Both the position numbers and the translations under genes were made by a program. The notes under the pieces are model-generated. The model was not told the origin of the DNA and searched no databases. It saw only the letters and a list, made by a program, of their open reading frames with translations. Shown here piece by piece: positions 21,120-32,522 of a stretch of 64,000 nt of DNA (positions are counted from its first letter, which is position 1; every line of letters starts with the position of its first letter). Source of the DNA: Blasia pusilla. Lineage: Eukaryota > Marchantiophyta > Marchantiopsida > Blasiales. The DNA is taken from assembly GCA_050084515.1 (NCBI GenBank), contig CM114272.1, forward strand, positions 37,076,001 to 37,140,000. Reading direction: 5' to 3'.

Positions 21120-22115
21120 TGTAGAGGAGGGACTTGTTATTTCAACAACAAATGAGATCTGCACGAGCTCTTTTTCCTCTTGCTACACAAGCAATTCTAC
21201 CCCCTTTCAGTCAATTGATTACGGAAGAGCTTGATCAACTTCAAGAGCATATCTCCGAGAATCTGCATCAAATCAACTTTTCCAGCATTCTCTCCGAGGC
21301 ATCCTCTGACGCTCATAGAGCTCGTCTGCGTTCATGTGCGGGTATCGAAGCAGGGGCGTGGCTTACTCCAAATCCTCTTATTCTTCCATTTCGTCTTCCT
21401 CGAAGTATATTCTCGACAGCTATGGGGTTACGTCTTGCTTTCCCATCCTTCTTTGTTAGGTGTGCGGAATTGTGTATGCGGGGATCCAATTGATGCCAAG
21501 GGCATCCATATTCTCCGATGTGCACATGGTGGAGAATGAACGACCACACATGATTTCATTAGAGAGGAGGTATCATCGGTGGCTCGTACTGTAGGATATA
21601 CCGTTGGGCAAGAGCAACTCCATGTCCTACTTTCAACCACACAAGCAACCTCTCGTCGAGAGAGTGGATCTTGTTATGTCTTGAATTGGATTCCGGACAA
21701 TAAGTGATGTGGTGGTTGCTGATCCAACACGTTCTGACTTGGTGTGTCGAGCCGCACATACCAAAGGTTTGGCGGCCGAGGTTGTAGCCAGAATGAAGGA
21801 GTTAAGTTATGTTGTGAGACATGCGACTGATGGATTTATTCCTTTTGCAGTGGAAGTATTCGGTCATTTTCATATGTCTTTTGATACTTTCGTGAAAACA
21901 TGTGCTCACCACTCCCTCGAGAATCATCACCTTGCCCCTTCCGGTAGTCCTTCTCTCTCTATAGTTATTACTTATTTTCGGCAATGCATCTCGATGGCCT
22001 TGGCATTGATAGGTCGTGCGGAGGTGGTGGGGAGTCACTCGCCTCGTCGTCCATTCACATCTGACCAACCAATCATACTTTTATCAATTTGTTTGAGACT
22101 ATCAATCGTGTAACC
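21120..22115 (+). pseudogene. LINE-type retrotransposon C-terminal region
   Basis: The reading frames show AHRARLRSCAGIEAGAWL, then (21231-21539, another frame) CVCGDPIDAKGIHILRCAHGGE, then (21709-22113) VVADPTRSDLVCRAAHTKG, DGFIPFAVEVFGHFH and ITYFRQCISMALALIGRA. This succession (a GAWL segment, Cys-rich GIH.LRC, an ADP-T-R-D-LV segment, PFAVEVFG, and a basic ISxALxxxRA end) is the conserved C-terminal region of plant LINE-like reverse transcriptase proteins. It has frameshifts and stops, and the RT palm is absent. It is a 5'-truncated remnant. Confidence 0.7.
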
Positions 22116-22459
22116 CGTTGAGTCAGTGTTTGCATTGACATGTTACTTGTTACTTTTTAACATTCTTTTATGAATTTTTTTGACTCCTCTTTTGAAATGT
22201 TATCATCTTTCCTTATCCTCTTTTGAAATTTATTTTATAATATAATGAATATATATGTGTTTGAAATTTGATGGGATCTCGGAGTGGATTGGATGAGGAG
22301 GCCGACGGACGGACAGGGCCAGGGTTCGGGGAGTTTTTTTGGGACCCGGTACATAACCGGGAATGGTAAATCGGAAACGAAATTCCGGTTTTTGAACCGG
22401 TTTTAAGATACGAAATACAAAGACCGTCCTCAAATCCAACCAGTTTTTCGTAGGCAGCT
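22116..22459. other. AT-rich spacer
   Basis: A T-rich run and a G-rich piece (22290-22350) without coding signal. It may include the 3' tail of the LINE remnant; I find no clear poly(A). Confidence 0.3.
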
Positions 22460-23600
22460 TTAAAATTTATAGGAAATTCTCTGATTTAACTCGTGACCCC
22501 GGATCTCCCCCATCATTGGACAGGGCCATGAAATGTCCCGGATCCAGGGAGAGCGATGGGGGTAACGTGCACAGGTGCCGAAATCATTGAGCACAAGTGC
22601 AGGGGGGTGATGGAGGCTTCTCGAGGCGGTCAGATACAGTAGCTGATCGCTGAATGTTGTGGTCGTGGTCGCGAAAATGTGGGGTGCTTGCTTCTGTTCT
22701 TCCTCTGGGAGAAGCACACGGAGGCCTTCAGGAGCATGTGCCGCGGAATCCGGATTGTATGCTGCAATCGCAAGCTGTGCGAGTTTCGCGAACACCTCCG
22801 CGCAGCAACGGAGGCAGAATCCACTGAGTTCTGGATCTGTGCCGAGGGTATGAGAGATGGCAGTTTGTGTCGGTCGTCGCACGCTTCAGAAGTACTGTAA
22901 TTCGTCGTTCTGTCCGGATTCTTGAGAGTTACTTGTACCAGTAACGTAGCTCCGTCTCGCCTTGCGACTGTCGCAGAAGTGCGAGGATCCTTTCAACTCG
23001 CGAGGGTTGAAAGGATCGCAGAAGAATATGCACGGTGGAATTTTCCCATGGCAGGATAGGATGCCGCTCTGCAGTAGTGCACTGCTGTCTGTCTGCAGTT
23101 GATGGATGTGTTCACACTTCACAGGATCGAGCACCGGCGTAATTGCGACCACGAACTACTTCCGAAGTTTCAGTGCGCGACTAGTGCGGATTCGCACGCG
23201 GAAATCCGGAAGCTGTGCGACGGCCTTGCAATCAGGAATGGATTCCGACCACAGGATCGCACTTGACAAATGCCACCGCAGCTTGTCGCCGCTGACTCCG
23301 TGTTTCTCGCATTCGCGCATGTAGAGCAGCGAACTGTCCGCTCCTCTCGGATCGAATCCCAACGAGCGTGTCGTTCAAATCCAACAAATCAAATCGAACA
23401 TGGCATTTAAACAAATGTCTCGCTCCTTGGCGCTCGCCTCCTCCAACGGCTTCACATTTGAATCTCTGCGACACCACATTCGGATCATAATCATCGTAAT
23501 AAACTGCGTATAGCTTCATCCAATCCGATCCACCAGCTAGATCCAGGGATCGTGTGGACCCTCTCACCTCAAAACCCCGCACTTCAGTCTAGATCCTCAG
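22460..23600 (-). other. GC-balanced stretch with unidentified minus-strand frames
   Basis: This stretch has clearly higher GC than its flanks. On the minus strand 23582-23232 reads MRGFEVRGSTRSLDLAGGSD.... In another frame 23362 to 22886 runs ~159 codons interrupted by one TAG (at about 23156). A third frame runs from 22882 to 22460. I recognise no domain. It may be a decayed host gene or exons of an unknown gene, or the frames may be chance products of balanced composition. No function is assigned. Confidence 0.2.
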
Positions 23601-26556
23601 CGCGAGCTCGGGAGTCGGGATCCCTAGGACATCCATCGAGTCCGCCATAGCCTCTACTGTTCGTCGAATTTTCAAAAACTCGCACGTAACTGTACATCCT
23701 CAGCGCTAGCTCGGGATCCGTAGTGTATTGAATCCGCCATAGCTTCTACAGTTCGTCTACCCTAAAGAAAGAATGACGGAGCCTCGGGCCAGTGGAGTAG
23801 GTCGGGTCGACCCGCACTAGAATTAACTCCGTGCGTCCAGCTCCAGGCTTTGATTAGCGAGCCTCCGTTACTTTGGACGGCACGCTTACGGGTGAAGTTA
23901 ACACTCCATGCCTAAACGGATTTAAAGCGCCCCCCTAATTTTCATATTACTTACTTCACCCACCCCTCCCTCGGTCTTTGAAAGCTGCGAGATCTAGTTA
24001 GAAACTCGGGAGACTATTTATAGTAAGTTTCATTTGGTAACCCAAGGGTTGAGTTAGTGGGGTTAATTCTTCTACTTTAGGGTTTCTCTTGCTTCAAGTG
24101 ATTCCAATTCTGAATTGGGTGTTCCTTTGGTGGTAATTTTTTGTGAGAGGGGAAGGGTGGCCTTGGCCCAGCAGGATGCGCACATTATCGCACCATTGCA
24201 CCCAAAGCAGTTAGGTGCGGCCTTAGAGTTCCCCAAATCTTTAGGTCTCCATACTTGTACGTCCAGAGGATTCTCCCATTAACTCCTACTAGCTGGTGTT
24301 TGAACTATGCACGATTATATAATTTGAATTACCCATCCTAAGTATACAATTGAATTCATGCTATCATATTGGCTAAGGACCCTATCTTGCTAAAAAGGAC
24401 ATGTATCAAAAAGAGAGGTGGTATCAAAATGAAGAGGCACTCTCAAATAATAATATAGATCCATGCCCAATACGACTCCTTACCGCTATTTTCTATTAAG
24501 GAGTGCATGGAGAATCGAATTAGTAATTTGAATCAAATATTTAGATGTCATGCTCTTGAGGTGTTGGAAAATCAATATGCAATATCTATAGCAAGAAAAT
24601 TAAAATAGGAGTACTAATAATATAAATTGTATTTTTGTATACTTGACTATATCTAGTAAAAGTGTACAAGTGACATGAATTGAGTTTCTCATCATTTTAG
24701 AAAAAATATCATTGCATCTTCTAGTATCTCCCCATAAAATCCTACTTCATGTTCCCCTCCTTCAATTGAAAAACCTCCCATCCCGTCTCCTCATGTTGGG
24801 TAAAATTATATCTTTTTCCCTTCGTTTTGAAATTCCACCTTCCCTTTGAGCTAATGGGTCAAACCTTACTACCTAGGAGTGTCTTATTTATAGGATCCAT
24901 TTAAATTCTAGATATATCCCTTTAGAATACTACCAAGTGCAAAGTTACTATCTAAAATTACACTCTAGGATCCTCATAAAGGTTGATTAATCTAGAAAAT
25001 ATTCCTCGGTCACTACCACATCTACTTTGTTGCAAGGATTTAAATTGAAGTCTAGTTTTCTTCCTCCAACTAACCTAAGTCAGCTTAGAAAGACAAATTG
25101 TTTAGAATATAGGAAGCAAAATTATCTCCCATGTATGCTTCTAGGTGCCTTTTTCCTATGCATAAAATAAGAAATCTATGAAGGCATAAACCTAATCTAT
25201 AAATGTTTCTAGTTGAATATTTCTGCCAACTAGAACTTGACCAAAAAAAACCTCTACTGAACGGTTATGGTGAGCTACAAAATATGGGGAATCATCTCAT
25301 TGAAGCTTTCTACGCATTTGAAACTTCTTAATTCTAACATGTAAGTTTCTAAGAGCATACGATGATAAGAATTGTGGATTTTTTTCCCTACCTCCTCCTT
25401 CTTGTGGCACACATGCATTTTTGTGATGGAGGGTTGGCCTCCTCGTGCTTTTGTGCCCCCTTTTCTTTTTATGGGCCAGTTGTGGCCTTCACGAACCCTT
25501 CTCTTTAAATACTCCTTTTTTTATTTTGGATGGATTTTCCATCACCCGCTTTTTATTAATCCTCTTTTCCTCCAAATTCTTTTCAAGATCTCACGGTTCC
25601 GACTCGATTACTTTGGATTTCTTAAAGAAATCCAAGAACTTTCCTCCTCTAAAGAAAAAGTTTATTACCGTCCAATTAAAAAGTTTCCAAATTGGTTCAC
25701 CTCAACCCATTTCGTAAAAAATTGCTGACGATGGCTTTATATCGTACAAATACCTTATTCATGTCATTGCACGAAAAAATTATTATAAAATTTATAAAAT
25801 AGCAATTTCTGGGTTAAAGAACCCAAGAGAATAATTTAAGATGCTAATAGTTGTTTCGTTGGGCGTTAAGACATCCAAGTGAACATCACCGAGAAATATT
25901 CCGTATTTCTTAGTTGAGTAATTTGGGTTCTTAAGTAGTCAACGCATGGAATTAACGATACCATCACATTATAAAACTACGTTCATGAAGGTGCGGAGCC
26001 ACGTGGCTACAAGGGAAATGTCGTCAAACTAGTCCGTTCCAGTTGCAGTCAAACCCACCCGATCGGTGGACACGTGTATCCAGGAAATCAAGGCGACGGC
26101 GAAGATTGGCCTACCCTCCCACACGTCGTACTTATAGTCTAATAGAAGTCAAGCGCTAATTGGCCCTAAATCAGTTGTCGATGGTAACTAATCACGTTTA
26201 GATCTCCTGTCAGACTGTCCCCACCAGCCTTAGAGCGTGGCGTGATCTCTGCTGACAGCTGTCACTACTCACTGGGAGTGGACACGTGGAGAGATCCATT
26301 TTATGCGAGAGCGCGTCGGGCGACGAGGGTGCGATCGTTGGAGGAATAAAGGCGTTATTAATTAATTACGAAATAATAATAATAAAATATAAATATATGC
26401 TTCATTAAATTCGGAAAGCTGTCCAGGTGGAGAGTACTGTCGCATCCAACAGAGTGTCGCCGTTTGGCTCATTCTAATTTTATACGTTTATAATATTATC
26501 GTCACGTAATCATATAATACTCCACTATCACATTATAAATAAAAGATTTTAATTAT
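23601..26556. other. AT-rich intergenic DNA, no gene recognised
   Basis: No open frame with recognisable domains and no terminal repeats were found. Between 25990 and 26300 three CACGTG G-box cores occur (26000-26005, 26071-26076, 26283-26288), followed by an A/T-rich TATA-like stretch at 26352-26400. This could be a promoter relic, but no gene follows. Confidence 0.3.
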
Positions 26557-26603
26557 CTCCCATATTTGCCCCTTTCCTTTTTTGGAAAGGGCAAATATGG
26601 GAG
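26557..26603. repeat. Perfect-type hairpin
   Basis: CTCCCATATTTGCCC, CTTTCC, a T-run loop, then GGAAAG and GGCAAATATGGGAG form a near-perfect inverted repeat of about 20 bp per arm. It may be the tip of a MITE or a simple palindrome. Confidence 0.6.
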
Positions 26604-26689
26604 GCATTCAAGTAGGGCTCGGGGTTAGGGACCGAGAACGGGGCGTTTAGGATTAGGGACTGTAGAGTGGACTCTTAAAATGGAAGATT

Positions 26690-27098
26690 GATAAACCTCA
26701 ATAACTATGCAGAAGTGGAAGTGATTAGGGTGGAACCAAGTCCAACAGAGTGGATTTCGGAGGTCCTTATTGGATTCCAACTCATGACTCATATTGTTGA
26801 GTCTCGGTTGGGGGCTCATGCGAGGTCCATTGGACAGTTGGGACCGCTAGGCGCACAAACGTTGTTGTAGGTGTTTGGACTAACGAGAAATTTTGTCCCA
26901 AATCTCGAAACACTTGCCCGTAATGAAGGAAGGTTGAGCTTGATGAGGTGTCGATTGGAAGACTCGGTGGGTTGGAAGACTGCTTGACCTAAACCAGACT
27001 AATGTGAGTGCGTTTGGGTACAGGTTGGCGATGAGAGCGTGTCCTACTCAACGTAAGCTTTCGCAACTCTAAGATTGACGTTCAAGAGGAGTAGGCGC
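26690..27098 (+). repeat. Decayed chromovirus LTR remnant
   Basis: 26790-27098 aligns with the second half of the chromovirus LTR: GTCTCGGTTGGGGGCTCA, GGACAGTTGGGACCGCTAGG, then AGATTGACGTTCAAG and GTAGGCGCACGCTA near the end. Divergence is much greater than between the two LTRs of the intact element, so this is an older relative. A direct repeat TTAAAATGGAAGATTGAT lies at 26676 and again at 27128. Confidence 0.65.
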
Positions 27099-27105
27099 AC
27101 GCTAT

Positions 27106-27211
27106 AAGTGGAAATAATTTGAAACCCTTAAAATGGAAGATTGATGAATCTTAATAAATATACATATTTATTGAGGTTCTTTTAGATATCGAGTTTCAAA
27201 TCATTTCCACT
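27106..27211. repeat. Short inverted repeat (hairpin or MITE-like)
   Basis: AAGTGGAAATAATTTGAAAC at ~27106-27125 is the approximate reverse complement of GTTTCAAATCATTTCCACTT at ~27192-27211. The arms are ~20 bp around a ~66-bp AT-rich centre. Confidence 0.45.
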
Positions 27212-28049
27212 TCTAGTTGAATAATTCAAGTCATTTGTGTGGTGACCTCAAATATGCAATATGATTTCTCATTTCAGATTCTTCTTATGTGTTTGTGATC
27301 ATTTTAGTATCTCCAACGAATTTGGAACTCTCTCCTTTCTTTATACTAGTAAGTGCTCGTGTTATGCACGGGAAATAAAAAGGTGTTTGAAGAGCTTTTG
27401 TTGGTGTATAGTTCGTGAAGGGGCTAATGATGATGCACGCAAATTCAAATTGTTTTATTCTTGCCTATAGCATGTGAAATATTTTCTTGTTGCCCAGTTT
27501 CCACGTGTCAAACAGAGAGGTGTTTGCAAATCAAAAAGGCACTCTCCGATAATAACATAGATGATGCAGCATCTCAAATTGTCACAATAAGTCCCCCGAA
27601 GAATTTTCCCTCCTCCACTCCCCACTAGCTAAGCTTTGTTGTCCATTACGAGGTTGTCACACTAGATTGAATTTTACATGTGACGTAGAAAGAAAATTTA
27701 TATTGAAAATTTCTTGCGATATAAATTTGGACAAGATAGTATCGATATTCCAATGATGCAAAATTTTCATTAATATTTTAACAAAAGAAATGCAAAAAAA
27801 TAATTTGACAATGAAAAATATATTGGTCATAGAAAAATATGCCACTCATTAAAATATTTTAAACCTTAGAATTTAACGATGTTAACAACAAAAACTTACT
27901 TAGATGGATTCCTTTATTATTAGATAGACTCATATATTATTGGATAGACGGAGTGCATATCACGCCTTTAAATGCAAGAATGATCCAAAAGAGAAATCTA
28001 TACTTCAAGAGAGAACAATATCTTGACTTGTGAATCATCATGTGTCTTT
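27212..28049. other. AT-rich DNA left of copy C
   Basis: No gene is recognised. The right border at 28049/28050 is the 3' terminus (minus-strand reading) of copy C. Confidence 0.4.
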
Positions 28050-28176
28050 TGTCGTGCGCATACACATCGCTACACAACATACATCATTTTTGACAAACAT
28101 ACACACAAACATGCACGATCCCATGCTAACTCAGGGCATCCAAACAACGAGACAAGAAGTACCAAAATATCTTCAA
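28050..28176 (-). repeat. Terminal block B2, copy C (right end)
   Basis: A 127-bp block (minus strand: TTGAAGATATTTTGG... to GCGCACGACA), very similar to B1 at 28683-28809. The DNA beyond 28050 is unrelated to the element. Confidence 0.8.
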
Positions 28177-28680
28177 TGAAATCTTAAATCTCTCTCACAA
28201 CACCATAGCTCTCACATGTGTGCATTTTCAGATGTCTCTCTCAATGTCAAACCAAATCCACTCTCCTAATAAGAGGCTTGGATTACACTCACAAGGCAAG
28301 GGACCATAGCTCCACCGCCTCGTATCAAGAGGTTCAACAAAGAGAGAATGAACTCTCAAGCTCTCTCTCCTTGAGGTATATCCCTTTCCCTCTCTCAAGC
28401 TCTATCCTCGGTAACCTATGCTCGCATGTCACCTCCTTTGCTCTTGACCTACTGTAGGGGATCAAGGGGCCACTCCCAAAGTGGAAAATCAACTCTACCA
28501 AACATTGAAAATTACCCAAAATAGTAAGTTTATATATATAGCTCCAAACAAGCCAAAACAAAGGGAAAATCTGTTCTCTCAAGTTTCCCGGGACCTCAGC
28601 AAGTCATCCTCGACCTCTTGAGCCTATCCTTCTCTACTCTCACAGGCACTCTACCAGATCTATCCTAAAAAGTCGCGACA
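28177..28680 (-). repeat. Terminal block A2, copy C (LTR-like body, type 3)
   Basis: 504 bp on the minus strand from TGTCGCGACTTTTTAGG to AAGATTTCA. Related copies are 51234-51590 (plus) and 52238-52679 (minus). It is flanked on both sides by B blocks. Confidence 0.8.
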
Positions 28681-28682
28681 AG

Positions 28683-28809
28683 TGTCTTGCGCATGCATAT
28701 CGCTACACAACATGCATCGTTATCGATAAACATACATACAAACACGCACGATCCTTTGCTAACTTATGGCATCCCAAAAACGAGACAAGAAGTACCAAAA
28801 TATCTCCAA
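28683..28809 (-). repeat. Terminal block B1, copy C
   Basis: A 127-bp block (minus: TTGGAGATATTTTGG... to GCGCAAGACA), following a G-rich tract at 28811-28825. Two bases (ct on minus) separate it from A2. Confidence 0.8.
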
Positions 28810-28810
28810 T

Positions 28811-29219
28811 CGCGCTCCTAGCTACTGGTTAGGTCCCTCTAACTAAAGACATCCATCTATCCCTATCTACCATGATATACATCTCTCGGACGCCAAGAGC
28901 AAAAAGGTCGGGTGCTCATGTGGCTCCATCGTTATCGCCTTCTTGTCATCCATGTCACGGACACAAGTCAGAATCTAGAACTACCTACTCTATGTACATC
29001 TGGGACACATCTATTGCCCCTTAGGAACCCTAGTGAGAGGTGGCGTCAGACGTGCCATATGTCATCCTCTCGAACATCCATCACACACTAGCATAGTGGT
29101 TGCACCACGAGCGGAACCACACAACATACACCGCAAGCGTGCAGGAACTACTACTTAGCTCGAATCAACTGTACCGTCAATGTTTGGAAGATGACATGGC
29201 GCATAGTTACGCACATGGT
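28811..29219 (-). pseudogene. PHD finger and 3' UTR, copy C
   Basis: On the minus strand from 29219: ACCATG then HVRNYAPCHLPNIDGTVDSS, then a PHD finger with CMLCG, VCDGC and a damaged third pair (Trp codon to TGA, Cys to Arg), then MCPRC. About 200 bp of 3' UTR and the G-rich tract follow. It is the continuation of the integrase module cut at 44500 (same codon, ACCATG), which supports the inversion model. Confidence 0.75.
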
Positions 29220-29356
29220 TGTCGTGCACATACATATCGCTACACAACATACATCGCTGGTCACATCTACACCACACAACACCGATCTTTCTCACACACG
29301 GGTCGATCCACACATGTACAAAAATCAACTCATACATATACATGGAGATCACACAA
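29220..29356 (-). repeat. Terminal block B2, copy D (right end)
   Basis: A ~137-bp block (minus: TGTGTGATCTCCATG... to GTGCACGACA). It differs from B1 of D (30284-30420) at only about ten positions, but is unlike B of A or C except in the last ~35 bp. It ends directly at ACCATG of copy C's integrase module. Confidence 0.8.
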
Positions 29357-29798
29357 ATGGAGACCAAATGGTAAGAACCGCCACTGATACAAGCAATCTC
29401 TCCCGAACCAATCTATCCCCCGCAATGTTGTCTTCTCCCTGTCCTCCAACCTCATGGGAAGCTGATGATAGCCAGCATGCAGATCTAAAGTATTGAAGAT
29501 CTTTGCATGCCCTACCGCATCAAAGATCTCCTCAAGAGTAGGCATGGCGTACCAATCTGACCTCGTCTGTCGGTTGATAGGACGGTAATCTCCACATACC
29601 CGCCTATCCGTCCAATTGCCATAGATATTCTTCTTTGCGGCATGATTGTGGCATATGCATACTCCCCATGTGATAACTCCACAAGTCTTGCCTCCAACAA
29701 GTCCTGACTCCTGCTCTGAATGAAGGCTCGCTCCATATCAGAATACCTGTAGGGTCGACGAAAGATCGGCGTATCACTGGCCAACTCAATCCGTATCC
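29357..29798 (-). pseudogene. Extra RT fragment between A2 and B2, copy D
   Basis: The minus strand encodes the N-terminal RT: SDTPIFRRPYRYSDMERAF, then EEIFDAVGHAKIFNTLDL, AGYHQLPMRLEDREKTTL and QWRFLPFGL. It overlaps and extends the piece missing from D's main RT (33000-33050). It is fused at 29798 directly to the end of block A2 (TTTTTACA) and at 29357 to block B2. It cannot be expressed as RT on its own. Confidence 0.8.
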
Positions 29799-30281
29799 TG
29801 TAAAAATAAAGAGTAGTAAAAATGGCACACCCGGCCTAAAACTCCACTCCTCAATCTACATCGGCATATCGAGCCTCGTCCACCCTGTGCTATCAAGGAA
29901 TCCGGACGCTAGCACCCTAGTCCTATCTCACACACATACAAGGGAGGTGCTCCAACGGCCCAACATGAGAAAGATGGCTTAGGAAAGACATCTTCCTCTC
30001 TTATATAGGGTTGGGAAGAGCCAAAAGGCTCTTCCCCTAACAATAGCCCTCCCCTTGGTAATCTGCGTGCATAGGTTACCAAGGGCGGGTGACCTGGTCA
30101 ACAAGTCACCCGGTTGTAAAAGACTTCAACATGAAAGTTGTCAGAAAAGACGTTCCTGACACAATGGACCTATCCTCAATCTCATCCGACACCGTGGGAC
30201 AAAGTTACACTCAAGATAGTCCGCTAGATCCTACGCCCTATCCACGATAGATCTCGGCCTATCGGCTACTCAGATGTGACA
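29799..30281 (-). repeat. Terminal block A2, copy D (LTR-like body, type 2)
   Basis: 483 bp on the minus strand, TGTCACATC to TTTTTACA. It has exactly the same length as A1 of D at 44501-44983 and is closely similar. It contains TATATAAG and inverted pairs of GTTACCAAGG-like sequence. Confidence 0.9.
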
Positions 30282-30283
30282 GC

Positions 30284-30420
30284 TGCCGTGCGCATACATA
30301 TCGCTAAACAACATACATCGTTGGTCACATCTACATCACACAACACCAATCTTCCCCACACACGGGTCTATCCACACATGTACAAAAATCAACTCATACA
30401 TATACATGGAGATCACACAA
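30284..30420 (-). repeat. Terminal block B1, copy D
   Basis: 137 bp, minus strand TTGTGTGATCTCC... to GCGCACGGCA, preceded by the G-rich tract AGCTAGGGGGGCGA (30421-30434). Two bases (gc) separate it from A2. Confidence 0.85.
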
Positions 30421-30497
30421 TCGCCCCCCTAGCTGGCAGTTGGATCCCCCCAACTCCAGATAGAAAATATCACATCTCTCTAACATGACCTACTATC

Positions 30498-30923
30498 CTA
30501 TACACATCTCAGACACATCCATCGTCCCGTGGGAACCACATCAAGAGGGGGGGTCAGAAATGACATATGCCACCCTTGAGAACAACCATCACATACCAAC
30601 ATGGTGGCTGCACCCCTCGTAGATCCGCACAACATACACCTCAAGCCTGCAGGTACCACTGCCAAGCTCGGATCCACCATCCCATCTACGTTCGGAAGAT
30701 GACATGGCACACAATTGCGCACATGATCCTTCCAAACCATACCATCCCGTCCCTCCAACATGAGGACTTCGGTCGGTAATACCATGCGCACACGTAGGAT
30801 CGTGCGCCCTGCAGTGACATCTAGCGTCGTGGGTGCCGCATGCTGTAAATACACGTAATCTCCAGGATGAAACCTCCTAATCTCTGGACGATAACCTCCT
30901 CCACAAATGGTCACGTACCTCAA
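30498..30923 (-). pseudogene. Integrase C-terminal module with PHD finger, copy D
   Basis: A 141-codon open frame. GDYVYLQHAAPTTLDVTAGR, ILRVRMVLP and MVWKDHVRNCVPCHLPN are followed by the PHD finger: CMLCG, VCDGC, GWHMSF, WMCLRC. The Cys of the His-Cys pair is changed to Phe; otherwise the Cys4-His-Cys3 pattern and its Trp are intact. This is one of the two best PHD copies (with E). Confidence 0.85.
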
Positions 30924-31058
30924 TGTATCTCTATGCTAGGAAATAGCTAAGTTCTCAAAGGCCATAGGCATAACTCTATGAAAAACTTATGCCCTCTGAG
31001 AACATGCTTGTACCCACACATCTGGATCATCAAGATCTAACACCTCCGCCATGTCACG

Positions 31059-32078
31059 TCAAATCCTTGCAAGTAAATTTGGCTCTCTCCCAAAGAGCAA
31101 AAAGTACAGTGAAAATGACGCCAAGGATGCCTGCCGACTAAAGCGATAACCCATAGCCAACCATGGAAACTGTAGGTCCCACTTCCTCAACTGTCCCCGC
31201 TGCAAGCCATACTTGCGCAATCCTCTCTTCACCGTCTGTACCACTCTCTTCGCCAACCCATCCGTCTCAGGATGATCTCTGGACATGGTGCGGTGATCTA
31301 TCAGCGCCTGATCACACAAGGCCTGAAACTCTCCCCTGAACTCGGTACCCTGGTCAGTCAACACCTCCGCCGGTGCACCAAAGTGACTAAGCACACAATC
31401 TAGAAACGCATAAGTTGTTCCCTCGCTCGCCTTGTCTGGTAGTGCCACCAACTCTATCCACTTGGAGAAATGCTCCACCATGACCAACACGTACCTATGA
31501 TGACGTCCCGTCAATGGCAAAGGTCCCGCAAAGTCTAAACTCCACCGATAACCTAAACCCATAATCGGCAAAGGATGTAACTGCGGAGTGGGAGCATTGA
31601 AGGATGCTCGCACTCTATCATATACCATACATCTAGCCACAAACTGTTGTACCCCAATATGCATGCCGCGCCACCAATACTGAACCTGGAGTAAGTTGTA
31701 GGTACGCTTTACTCCGAAATGTCCCAACTCCTCATGGGCATGTCGCACTACACGTGCTCGCTGGGAAGGATGAGGTACCACTCGTATCCTACCATCTCCC
31801 CATAACCGCAAAATGTGAGTCCCCTCCCACCTGAACTTCTTGGCTCTCTGTAGGATCCGATCCCGCTCCCTAGCACTCATTGTACTCGCAATGACGCCAG
31901 TGCGCAAGAACTCCACAACCTCCACGTCGTCATGGATATCATGACCACCTGTCGCCTCCTCACTAACCTCTAGATCCAAAGACTCATCATCCAACCCCAC
32001 CACTGGAGTCATCACCTGTGGCTGACCTGCCATAGTCAACCAACAAAGATAGGCAGATCCATGCCAACCGGGCACCAT
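31059..32078 (-). pseudogene. Integrase, copy D (long open frame)
   Basis: A 339-codon open frame, the longest integrase in the window. The zinc domain reads HAHEELGHFGVKRTY ... CMVYDRVRASFN, with the last Cys pair damaged (Cys to Tyr). The core has GYRWSLDFAGPLPLTG (Asp), EVLTDQGTEFRGEFQAL (Asp) and RDHPETDGLAKRVVQTVKRG (Glu), giving a full DDE triad. A linker and FLLFGREPN precede a stop that separates it from the PHD module. It would integrate the element. Confidence 0.9.
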
Positions 32079-32084
32079 CTCCTC

Positions 32085-32500
32085 ATCACTCTCTCCGTGC
32101 CATCAAGCTCCTGTGTCGTCTCTCTGACTCGGACATGGGTTACGACTCAACCCATCCGCATCCTGGTTCAGCCGACCTCGCCTATGCACCACCTCAAACT
32201 CATACTCATGTAGTAATAGAGCCCACCTGGCAAGCTTTCCCGTTAGCTTGTGGGACTCCATCAACCACCTTAACGGCTGATGATCAGTGATAAGTGTGAA
32301 AGGGTTGCCGAATAAATAGCACATGAAATGTGCCACGGCCCACACTGCAGCCAAGCACTCTCCCTCGTAGGAGTTGTACTTTGCCTCTCCAATGTTGTTC
32401 GATCGGCTCGCGTAAGCCACAACGAACTCCCTCTCCTCGTCATCCTTGTGAGTAAGCACTGCTCCTAGATCTAACATGCTCCAATCCGTATGTAACTGGA
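32085..32500 (-). pseudogene. RNase H domain, copy D
   Basis: Open 32477-32103. LGAVLTHKDDEEREFVVAYA, NSYEGECLAAVWAVAHF (Glu), LITDHQPLRWLMES and DADGLSRNPC. The first Asp strand (HTDWS) lies just upstream at about 32480-32500, in a frame broken by a stop. Confidence 0.85.
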
Positions 32501-32522
32501 ATGGGTGACCCCTAACCGGTCT

